A stretch of DNA of 64,000 nucleotides from a bacterium (GTDB taxonomy: Bacteria; Zhuqueibacterota; QNDG01; JAFGCO01): positions 1 to 64,000 of the forward strand of contig JAFGCO010000059.1 of assembly GCA_016932575.1 (NCBI GenBank), written 5' to 3'. Each line of letters begins with the position of its first letter. Position 1 is the first letter of the stretch. The notes under the pieces are model-generated. The model searched no databases, was not told the DNA's origin, and saw nothing but the letters and a program-made list of their open reading frames with translations. Below, one piece after another: positions 1 through 7,013 of the stretch. The position numbers and the translations under genes are program-made.

Positions 1-310
1 AAAAAAAGATGGCAAGGATTTAAGACAAAGAAAATGTATGGATTACGGTGAAAAAATTACAAATAACAAAATCCTGGTAATAAATGACAAACTCCAAAAG
101 ACAATTAAATTCCACATTCCAATGACCGAAATCACAAACAAAGAAAAGTGTGTTTGGAATTTGTCTTTTGTGATTTGGATATTGCTTGATATTTGGTATT
201 TGTGATTTGTGATTTTCCAGCGGTATGCTGTCCGCTGTCTTCGGTCGAAAGGCAGAGTCAAGGAATCATTCGTTTATAGAGTCATTGGGCCGTTGAGTCG
301 TTGTTTTCCA
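1..310 (+). repeat. Dispersed composite repeat, copy A
   Basis: Non-coding repeat running in from the window edge. Bases 1-96 recur almost exactly at 1011-1106, and the tail (gattttccagcggt, then ggtcggaaag-like bases and a cagagtc) recurs at about 1257-1297. The middle is built of short A-rich words such as acaaataacaaa, followed by T-rich reverse words such as tttgtgattt, so the two halves can pair. It ends in an 8-bp-period array (279-302: gagtcatt, gggccgtt, gagtcgtt). Reverse-oriented relatives lie at 15893-16212 and 25195-25560. No transposase or target-site duplication was seen. Confidence 0.8.
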
Positions 311-318
311 TTTTCTCC

Positions 319-347
319 TTGAAAAATAATGCGGATTCTCTTATATT
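319..347 (+). promoter_or_regulatory. Sigma70-type promoter for the DUF5989 gene
   Basis: TTGAAA at 319-324 and TATATT at 342-347 with a 17-bp spacer. It lies just past the edge of repeat copy A and about 50 bp before the start at 400. Confidence 0.55.
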
Positions 348-399
348 TGAATCACATTAAAATCTGAATGATACCATGTTCGGTCAAGGAGTTACAATT

Positions 400-558
400 A
401 TGTCCAAGTTTTCAATCATGATGGAATTCTGGCAGTTTCTTCGAGTACGAAAAAAATGGTGGCTGGCGCCCATTATTATCTTCCTGGTTCTTCTTGGCGC
501 TTTAATCGTTCTGACCGAGGGTTCAGCAATCGCGCCATTTATTTATGCGATATTTTAA
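400..558 (+). CDS. DUF5989 family small membrane protein
   Basis: A 52-residue protein with a basic N-terminal stretch (FLRVRKKWW at about 16-24) followed by one strongly hydrophobic helix (about 25-42) and a short tail ending in FIYAIF. This arrangement and the KKWWLAPII...LTEGSA pattern are those of the DUF5989 family. From family knowledge, such proteins often sit in polysaccharide gene clusters next to SxtJ and a carbamoyltransferase; here the gene stands alone between repeats, with its own promoter and terminator. The ATG at 400 is chosen over one at 376 because AAGGAG at 386-391 is correctly placed. Function is unknown; most likely an inner-membrane accessory protein. Confidence 0.8.
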   Translation: MSKFSIMMEFWQFLRVRKKWWLAPIIIFLVLLGALIVLTEGSAIAPFIYAIF

Positions 559-588
559 CTCAGCTTTGTTAACAGGTTATGAACATTC

Positions 589-638
589 ATCCCTCATGCC
601 ACATGTGTAAGACATACAGTGATGAGGGATTTTTTATT
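589..638 (+). terminator. Rho-independent terminator after the DUF5989 gene
   Basis: Perfect 9-bp stem ATCCCTCAT (589-597) / ATGAGGGAT (622-630) with a 24-base loop, followed by TTTTTATT. It sits 30 bp past the stop codon. Confidence 0.8.
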
Positions 639-900
639 GAGTCATGGAGTCGTAGAGTCATTGGGTCAGAAGAAACAAGAAACAAGAATCAAAAAAAAAA
701 GCAAGACAAGACATATATGGGATATTGTGGAAATATTGGGTCGTAGAGTCATTGGGTCGTTGAGTCGCGGAGTCGAGAGTATATGAGTATATGGGTAAAT
801 GTGATCCCTTTATCCCCGCCGCCTGAAATAGAGATCCGCTATGCATATTTTTTAGGGATAGGGGGCGGCCCCATCAACACATCAACTCATTTACCCATTT
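639..900 (+). repeat. Octamer arrays and repeat fragments
   Basis: Two runs of contiguous 8-base units: 639-670 (gagtcatg, gagtcgta, gagtcatt, gggtcaga) and 738-777 (gggtcgta, gagtcatt, gggtcgtt, gagtcgcg, gagtcgag). Between them is the purine-rich 'agaaacaagaaacaagaatc' type word also seen in copies B and C. No coding potential was seen. Confidence 0.7.
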
Positions 901-904
901 ACTG

Positions 905-1376
905 ATTCCTTGCAGTCTGCGGTAGAGATGATGAAGAGGAGCATGGGGGAAACGGAGAGAAAAAGAATCAAGAATCGAGAAACAAGAAGTAAAAAACCAG
1001 AAAAAGAACCAAAAAAAGATGGCAAGGATTTAAGACAAAGAAAATGTATGGATTACGGTGAAAAAATTACAAATAACAAAATCCTGGTAATAAATAAATG
1101 ACAAACTCCAAAAACCAAATATCAAATCAATGACAAAATCCAAATTCAAAATGATAAAACATCAGCAAATCTCAAATGAAAAATAAATTCCACATTCCAA
1201 TGACCGAAATCACAAACAAAGAAAAGTGTGTTTGGAATTTGTCTTTTGTGATTTGTGATTTTCCAGCGGTCTGCGGTCAACGGTCGGAAAGCAGAGTCTT
1301 TGGATCTTTTGTGTCATAGAGTCATGGAGTCCTTGTGTTATTGGGTCATAGAGCTGTCGATTGAGAGACTGAAAGG
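905..1376 (+). repeat. Dispersed composite repeat, copy B
   Basis: The fullest copy in direct orientation. Modules in order: catgggggaaacggagag (about 942), purine-rich gaatc/gaaac words, the conserved block from 1011 (aaaaaaagatggcaaggatt and onward to the gattacggtg block), A-rich acaaat words, T-rich tttgtgattt words, gattttccagcggtctgcgg, and an octamer array at 1311-1350. Bases 940-1075 match the complement of 16018-16155 with only a handful of differences. A reading frame at 910-1101 is a by-product of the purine-rich strand. Confidence 0.8.
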
Positions 1377-1457
1377 GTGAATCGGAGAAACGGAGAGAAA
1401 AAAATCAAAAAACAAAAGATTATAGACAAAGAAACTGAAAATCGGAGAGAGCAAAAT

Positions 1458-2393
1458 ATGAAAAAAGTCAAATTAATTGTGAATCCGGCATCCGGTAAAG
1501 GTCATGGGGAAAAGATGATCCCCGAGATTAAGGATAAACTGACTCAGATTCATATCCCTTTTCAGTTGGCGATCACTGAACATCCCGGACATGCGGTGGT
1601 ACTGGCCCAGCAAGCAGTTGAGGATGGATTTGATGTCGTTGTCGCAGCCGGTGGTGACGGAACAGTCAATGAGGTCATCAACGGGCTGATGCTTGTTAAA
1701 AAATTTACCGGGAAGACTGCTGCTTTGGGCGTTTTAAGCGTCGGCCGGGGCAACGATTTCGCATTTGGAGCAAATATTCCTAAAGATCTGGATGCGGGAT
1801 GCCGATGCCTGCTTCAAAACAACAGGCAGTGGATCGATATTGGCCGTGTCATGGTTGATTCGGATTCGTCCCCCCGTTTTTTTGGAAATGGCATTGGTAT
1901 TGGATTTGACGCGGTTGTGGGATTTGAGGCGTGCAAATTAAAATTAACCGGATTTCCGGCGTATGCAGTCGCTGCCATAAAAACCATCTTTCTGTATGAC
2001 AAGGCGCCTGTTATACGATTAAACATTGATGGAGAGTCAAGCGATCAACCATCTCTCATGGTTTCCATAATGAACGGACGTCGCATGGGAGGCGGTTTTT
2101 TAATGGCACCCGAAGGTGATATGACAGATGGCAAATTTTCTCTCTGTCTTGCAGGTGATGCCAGCCGTCGCACCATATTTGCAGTTCTTCCAAGATTTAT
2201 GAAAGGAACACAGGAAGGGCATCCGGTGATTCAGATGCGATTGGCAGAAAAAATAACAGTTGAAGCTTTGGCTACACCCCTGCCTGCTCATGCTGATGGG
2301 GAAACGCTTTGTGAATCCGGAGAAAAATTGTCTGTAGAACTGCTGCCCAGACAGATAGAAGTGATTTGTGAACCAAGATACAATCAGGATTAA
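1458..2393 (+). CDS. Diacylglycerol/lipid kinase, YegS-DagK family
   Basis: A 311-residue cytoplasmic lipid kinase of the diacylglycerol kinase catalytic family, which phosphorylates diacylglycerol or a related lipid with ATP. Visible motifs are NPASGKG near residue 9, the nucleotide-binding AAGGDGTVNEVINGL near residue 60, and GRGNDFA near 96; the C-terminal half has the usual beta-sandwich pattern ending in HADGE. Length is normal for the family. The frame is open upstream to 1377, but that part is repeat DNA; the ATG at 1458, preceded by a GGAGAG stretch, starts exactly at the conserved KKVKLIVNPASG. It converges on the next gene with only 10 bp between stops. The lipid substrate cannot be told from sequence. 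Confidence 0.85.
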   Translation: MKKVKLIVNPASGKGHGEKMIPEIKDKLTQIHIPFQLAITEHPGHAVVLAQQAVEDGFDVVVAAGGDGTVNEVINGLMLVKKFTGKTAALGVLSVGRGNDFAFGANIPKDLDAGCRCLLQNNRQWIDIGRVMVDSDSSPRFFGNGIGIGFDAVVGFEACKLKLTGFPAYAVAAIKTIFLYDKAPVIRLNIDGESSDQPSLMVSIMNGRRMGGGFLMAPEGDMTDGKFSLCLAGDASRRTIFAVLPRFMKGTQEGHPVIQMRLAEKITVEALATPLPAHADGETLCESGEKLSVELLPRQIEVICEPRYNQD

Positions 2394-2403
2394 AGTTCAA
2401 TAT

Positions 2404-2979
2404 TTAAAACCATTCAAGCTGCTTCAGTTCTGGGATTTCTTCCCTTAACTGATGATGGATATCTTCTAGGATGTCGAGTTTTTCTTCTATGATTTCGGCT
2501 TTTTCTTCGAGCTTCTCTGCTTTGGCTTCGATTTTTGATGCCTCCAGTTCCATGTCTCTTTCCAGTTCATCCGGACCATAATTGGGCAAAATCATGCGAA
2601 AAACACCGGCTACCGCTTTGACCCCTATGGCTGCACCCTGAATACCGACCTTTGCACCTTCCCATCCAATCTTTTTTGCAGACTCCAGACATTCATTCAC
2701 CAACTGATAGTATTCAAAAACCATTTTCTGCTGCTGATCGTCCAGTTCAAGTGTATCCCGATTGATGATCAATTCAAAATCATTATTGATCATCACTTTG
2801 CCGTCTGCCAAATCTTGAGTGCGGATGATTACATTGCCCTGCCGCATATAAATGCGGGTGTCTTCGTTAAATGTGATGTAGGGGTTCAATCGCGAAGACA
2901 TTTTTATTGAACGGTTGTCCGCATGCAGTACGCTGCAAATCAGGCAGGACGCCATTGACATAATGATGTAACGTTTCAT
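2404..2979 (-). CDS. Exported protein with C-terminal coiled coil, YggN/DUF2884-like
   Basis: A 191-residue protein with a signal peptide (about 1-20, ending before ADN). The mature part begins with short beta-strand-like segments (NVIIRTQDLADGKVMINND), has a glycine/alanine-rich stretch at about 112-128 (GAKVGIQGAAIGVKAVAG), and ends in a highly charged heptad-like coiled coil (about 140-180, rich in EAKAEKLEEKAEIIEEK). The order of a short beta part, an amphipathic middle and a C-terminal helix resembles the DUF2884 (YggN) family of periplasmic proteins, but this is an impression, not a proven match. It probably acts in the periplasm or on the outer membrane. A CTGGAG-like ribosome site precedes the ATG. 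Confidence 0.6.
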   Translation of the reverse strand: MKRYIIMSMASCLICSVLHADNRSIKMSSRLNPYITFNEDTRIYMRQGNVIIRTQDLADGKVMINNDFELIINRDTLELDDQQQKMVFEYYQLVNECLESAKKIGWEGAKVGIQGAAIGVKAVAGVFRMILPNYGPDELERDMELEASKIEAKAEKLEEKAEIIEEKLDILEDIHHQLREEIPELKQLEWF

Positions 2980-3063
2980 GGCTCAGCTCCAGTAATTCAT
3001 CGGTATTCTTCGGTATATCATACGAGAGTACAGGCGGGTAAGTTGCATGAAAAATAAAATAAC

Positions 3064-3092
3064 TTGACTGATAATTTTTGTATCGCTATGTT
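3064..3092 (+). promoter_or_regulatory. Sigma70-type promoter
   Basis: TTGACT (3064-3069), 17-bp spacer, TATGTT (3087-3092), about 40 bp before the start at 3134. It likely serves the 117-residue gene and perhaps hpt. Confidence 0.6.
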
Positions 3093-3133
3093 AATAATGA
3101 ACAGCCTCGGATCATCAGGTCAGGGAGGCAGCC

Positions 3134-3487
3134 ATGCGAAATGTTCAACGCAACTTTCTTCGAATACTTGCAATTGAGATTGATGATTTCAAAGAAGATC
3201 TCGAAGTGCTGATTGAAGAATGTGAATCAGCCAGAAAATGCGGACGGCTTTCTGAATCTGTGTTTTGGGAAAATATTACTGTGTTTAACAATGAGATATT
3301 AGGTGTAAAATCGTTTCATCACATTCTTGAAAAAATAAATCCTGATGATTTTAAAACACTGGACGATTTAATGGAAGAAATCAAGAGTCTTTTCCGTCAG
3401 CTGGTCAAAGAATGTGGATTGGTGGAAGCGATTAACATTTATGTAGAGCGAAAAATGGATAAGGTCGCAAGATATGTACGACAATGA
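3134..3487 (+). CDS. Small conserved-looking protein of unknown function
   Basis: A 117-residue, mainly helical and acidic-to-neutral protein with no signal peptide or membrane segment. It contains a paired-charge stretch FKEDLEVLIEECESARKCG and ends in a basic helix (YVERKMDKVARYVRQ). I do not recognise the family. An AGGGAGG ribosome site stands 7 bp before the ATG and a clear promoter lies upstream, so it is very likely expressed. Its 75-bp distance to hpt in the same direction makes co-transcription possible. Confidence 0.65.
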   Translation: MRNVQRNFLRILAIEIDDFKEDLEVLIEECESARKCGRLSESVFWENITVFNNEILGVKSFHHILEKINPDDFKTLDDLMEEIKSLFRQLVKECGLVEAINIYVERKMDKVARYVRQ

Positions 3488-3562
3488 ATCCAGAGCTGTT
3501 AAAATAACGACTGAAAATAATGAATATTCAGGCAGATATATTTGTATTCCAGGGAAGAAATA

Positions 3563-4099
3563 ATGATGAACAGCAATATAAAACTTAAACCACTGATCAC
3601 TGAAAAAGAGATTAAGCAAAGGGTGGCAGCATTGGCCGAAGAAATAGGCACACAGTTTTCTGGCAATACTTTAATGATTGTGGGATTACTGAATGGCAGT
3701 TTTATATTTTTAGCGGACCTGGTGCGTCAATTGAATTCATATCATCTGCATCTCATCGTTGATTTTATGCGAATTACCTCCTATGGATCCAACACAGTGA
3801 CGTCCGGAAAACCGACACTTTGCCAGGATGTCTCCATTAATGTAAAGGAGCGTCATGTTTTGATTGTGGATGATATTCTGGATACGGGATACACACTTGA
3901 ATTTGTGGTTAACTATCTAAAAGCTTTAGACCCTTTTTCGCTGAGTGTCTGTGTTCTTCTGGATAAGTCTGAACGACGTCAGATCGACATCCGTGCGGAT
4001 TATGTTGGATTTACCGTTCCGGATGCTTTTATTGTCGGATATGGGCTCGATTGTGACGGACGGTTTCGGGAAATGCCTGATATTGCAGTTTTATCATAA
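3563..4099 (+). CDS. hpt: Hypoxanthine phosphoribosyltransferase
   Basis: A 178-residue purine salvage enzyme that makes IMP (and often GMP) from the free base and PRPP in the cytoplasm. The PRPP loop VLIVDDILDTGYTL lies at about 104-117, with the two acidic residues followed by the DTG turn. Upstream, LLNGSFIFLADLVRQL matches the flexible-loop region, and downstream VGFTVPDAFIVGYGLD contains the conserved base-recognition segment. Length is typical for Hpt. The start is placed at 3563 because AGGGAAG precedes it; a TTG at 3542 lies before that ribosome site. Precise base preference (hypoxanthine versus guanine) is not decided here. Confidence 0.88.
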   Translation: MMNSNIKLKPLITEKEIKQRVAALAEEIGTQFSGNTLMIVGLLNGSFIFLADLVRQLNSYHLHLIVDFMRITSYGSNTVTSGKPTLCQDVSINVKERHVLIVDDILDTGYTLEFVVNYLKALDPFSLSVCVLLDKSERRQIDIRADYVGFTVPDAFIVGYGLDCDGRFREMPDIAVLS

Positions 4100-4249
4100 G
4101 CCGACCTGCTTTGAAATAAAATTCGATGCTGGCAGAGCCATGTCAGCAGGGATGTTTTTCCGAACAGTATTTATTCAAGATCCGATTATTGCTTGATATG
4201 GCATGTTTTTAGCTGCATTTCTTAAAAATTTTTTTTCAGGGAGTGTATT

Positions 4250-5395
4250 ATGAACAAAATGCCATTGTTGATTTGGATTTTTCTGTTAATCTATATCTGC
4301 TTTTTACCGGCACAGGATAATGTTTCAGTATTGCGCAGCGGAGAACGATTATTAATCAGTGCAAAAGGGCAATTCGGGCTGGGAACAGATATTCTTGAAG
4401 AGGATGCAGCACTTCTTGTGCTGGCCAAAGCCAGAGATGCGTCTGTTCAGCATGCAATACAATATTTAATGAGAAATTCGTCGATCATTCCGTCCCTTAA
4501 AAAAGACAGAGAAGGTGTTGCCCTGGCATTGGCATTGATGTCCATTGCAGAAGAAACACCGGATAAAATTTATTCGAAGGGCCAGCAGCAACTCAGCATC
4601 AAATTTGTGATGGAATTAAATTTGAATCTTTTGAGCCAACGACTCAATCAGGTTCAAAAACAACCCTGGCTTTTCAGATCTTATCAGATGGAGCATGAAA
4701 GATTCGAGTCGCTTTACCGGAGATTGATCAAGATTGAATCTCAGAATAATACTTCAGGATTTCAGGAAATTCAGGCAATTGTAAAAGCGTTGAAAGCTTC
4801 AGAATGGGTTCGAAAAGGACTCCTGTCAGAAAATACCGCTGCTCAGGTTCAGCAATTTGACCAGGCAGTTATACTGGATCCTGATTATGCGTTTGCCAGG
4901 TTTCAGAGGGGCAAAGCCTACAGTTTAATGCAGGCTTATGAAAAAGCCGTGGATGATTATAATGTATTAATCGAGAAATATCCTGACTGGACCGAAGTAT
5001 ATCACGCGCGCGGTCTTGTATATGGTTATCTTGAAAAATACGATCAAGTGATAGAAGATTATCAAAGGGTGTTAGGTAAAGATCCTAATTGTATTTCTGC
5101 ACTGATTAACCAGGGGATCGCCTACAGCAAAACAAACCAGCTGGAAGCTGCACGGGCGGATTATCAGAAAGTACTGGAAATTCATCCGGAACATGTAGTG
5201 GCAAATTACAATCTGGGGTGCATTTATGCGCTTCAAGGCGACCAGTCAGCTGCTTTGAAATCCATCGAATCGGCATTCAGGAACGGATACTCCGATTACG
5301 ATGCCGTTATGACTGATGAAGATTTGAAATCCCTTCATGCCAATCCGGAATTTAAGACGATGATTGAAGAATATAAAAAATCATCACTCAAATGA
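4250..5395 (+). CDS. Exported TPR-repeat protein
   Basis: A 381-residue protein with an N-terminal hydrophobic signal segment (about 5-20, LLIWIFLLIYICFLPA). Residues 20-180 are helical and not recognised. From about 205 there are at least four tetratricopeptide repeats, seen as AFARFQRGKAYSLMQAYEKA, EVYHARGLVYGYLEKYDQV, SALINQGIAYSKTNQLEAA and VANYNLGCIYALQGDQSAA, followed by a short C-terminal part with 'LKSLHANPEFKTMIEEYKKS', common at the end of such proteins. It probably acts as a periplasmic protein-binding scaffold. AGGGAG stands 7 bp before the ATG. Its stop overlaps an in-frame ATG of the next reading frame, but the real next start is further down. Confidence 0.75.
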   Translation: MNKMPLLIWIFLLIYICFLPAQDNVSVLRSGERLLISAKGQFGLGTDILEEDAALLVLAKARDASVQHAIQYLMRNSSIIPSLKKDREGVALALALMSIAEETPDKIYSKGQQQLSIKFVMELNLNLLSQRLNQVQKQPWLFRSYQMEHERFESLYRRLIKIESQNNTSGFQEIQAIVKALKASEWVRKGLLSENTAAQVQQFDQAVILDPDYAFARFQRGKAYSLMQAYEKAVDDYNVLIEKYPDWTEVYHARGLVYGYLEKYDQVIEDYQRVLGKDPNCISALINQGIAYSKTNQLEAARADYQKVLEIHPEHVVANYNLGCIYALQGDQSAALKSIESAFRNGYSDYDAVMTDEDLKSLHANPEFKTMIEEYKKSSLK

Positions 5396-5544
5396 AATCT
5401 TCCGGCAAGCGACTGATTTTAAAGATTTATTTCATGCGTGTAACACATTCCAGGCAGCCTGCCATTATCATTTGCATCAGTTTTGAATATTTGACTGGTA
5501 CCGCAGGATTAAGGCCAATTTATATTAAAAAAGGAGCTCTGATC

Positions 5545-6903
5545 ATGCACTCCTCTGAAAAGGCAGAGGTAATCCCGCTTATTGGGGTAGACAAGCCGGT
5601 TTTTAAAATATTGTGCTTTGGTTTTATGATTGCCCATCTTTCTCTTTTTACACAAGACTGGCAATCTTATCATACAGGAAACAGTGCATTGCCCAGCAAT
5701 ACAGTCCGCGCCGTATGTGTTGAACCCGACGGGGTGAAATGGTTCGGTACGGATGCAGGTCTGGTGCGTTATGACGGATCTGAATGGCGTGTGTTTGTTA
5801 AAACTGAAGACAGACAAACCCTCGCGGATGATCATATTACTGATATTGCCTTTGAAGTGTCCGGCTACGGTCCTGAAATCTGGGTGGGAACGCAGAATGG
5901 TCTGACCATTCTGGATGTGGACGGATTTACTTTTGCCACACCGTATCGGAGTGATAATCGTCCTCTTTTGGGCAATCGAATCAATGCTGTGGCTGTAGAC
6001 AGCAATCATGTGAAATGGTTTGCCACGAACAACGGAGTGTCTATTTTTAACGGCAGTAACTGGTGGGCACTGACGGAGGAGAATGACAAGCTGATCCATA
6101 ATGAAGTTCTATGCATAGGCGTGGACAACGAATGCGACAGCCTGTGGCGGTATTTCGGTACATCTGAAAAGGGTGTCTCCCGGATTTATTATCAGGACCT
6201 GGATGCTGTTACGACAGCGTCTCCATACAACACAAACTGGACGATCATGATGTCAGATTCCGTTTTTGCCTTTCATGTCACATATACTCAAAAGCATTGG
6301 ATCGGTACCAGCTTCGGTGTCTGTGAGCACGATTCCACAGAGACCAAGCGAAATTGGAACATCTATACGACTTATGAAGGTCTGGTTCAGGACAATGTGC
6401 TTTCCATTGCCGAAGCACAGGACGGCAGTATGTGGTTTGGTACACGTGGCGGAGTATCTCATTATTATCATGGTAAAATTATCAACTACACAATCGATGA
6501 CGGACTTGCAGGTAATGTCGTGTATGATATAGCGATTGATAAGGACGGTTCACTCTGGTTTGCCACCAATGGTGGTGTGACCCGTCTTTCAAATATCAAG
6601 TCAATCGGTGAGATGCCTCATGAAAGCGGACTGGTCATGAATTATCCGAATCCTTTCAATCCGTCGACCACGGTTCAATATGAAGTGACTCGCAGCGGTT
6701 TTGTCCGGCTTGTTATTTACGATCTTACAGGAAGAGAAGTCGACCGGCTGGTAAATGCAATTCAGGGACCGGGAACTTATCGAGTTGTGTGGAATGGCAC
6801 GGATCGTCTGGGGCGTTCCGTTCCGGCGGGTGTTTATATTGCCGGGTTAACGATTAAAGGATTGGGTATGGTAAACAGCATAAAAATGATTATAATGAAA
6901 TAA
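5545..6903 (+). CDS. Secreted two-component-type beta-propeller with C-terminal sorting domain
   Basis: A 452-residue secreted protein. After an N-terminal hydrophobic segment (VFKILCFGFMIAHLSLF, about 16-32) come many Reg_prop-type propeller blades with the repeating pattern 'G..WFGT..G....D' (for example VKWFGTDAGLVRYDG, SMWFGTRGGVSHYYHG, SLWFATNGGVTRLSN). The last ~85 residues form a FlgD-like beta-sandwich opening with NYPNPFNPSTT and containing YDLTGREVDRLV and GVYIAGL, typical of outer-membrane sorting tails in FCB bacteria. No kinase follows, so it is a stand-alone propeller. Start chosen at 5545, where AAAAGGAG is 10 bp upstream. The ligand is unknown. Confidence 0.8.
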   Translation: MHSSEKAEVIPLIGVDKPVFKILCFGFMIAHLSLFTQDWQSYHTGNSALPSNTVRAVCVEPDGVKWFGTDAGLVRYDGSEWRVFVKTEDRQTLADDHITDIAFEVSGYGPEIWVGTQNGLTILDVDGFTFATPYRSDNRPLLGNRINAVAVDSNHVKWFATNNGVSIFNGSNWWALTEENDKLIHNEVLCIGVDNECDSLWRYFGTSEKGVSRIYYQDLDAVTTASPYNTNWTIMMSDSVFAFHVTYTQKHWIGTSFGVCEHDSTETKRNWNIYTTYEGLVQDNVLSIAEAQDGSMWFGTRGGVSHYYHGKIINYTIDDGLAGNVVYDIAIDKDGSLWFATNGGVTRLSNIKSIGEMPHESGLVMNYPNPFNPSTTVQYEVTRSGFVRLVIYDLTGREVDRLVNAIQGPGTYRVVWNGTDRLGRSVPAGVYIAGLTIKGLGMVNSIKMIIMK

Positions 6904-7013
6904 CAGGTTGGGGAACATGTATCTCCGGGATGCCTTATGCACCTCTCCTGAAGGAAAGCCGTTTATATGTCTATACAATTGAGAACAGCATTTTTGGCAA
7001 AGGAGATGATTTG

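Noticed and set aside
639-777. A possible CRISPR array
   Set aside because: The 8-bp units are contiguous with no spacers and there are no cas genes.
43-1101. Reading frames at 43-261 (minus) and 910-1101 (plus)
   Set aside because: They lie wholly inside the dispersed repeat, have no ribosome site, and reflect its biased short words.
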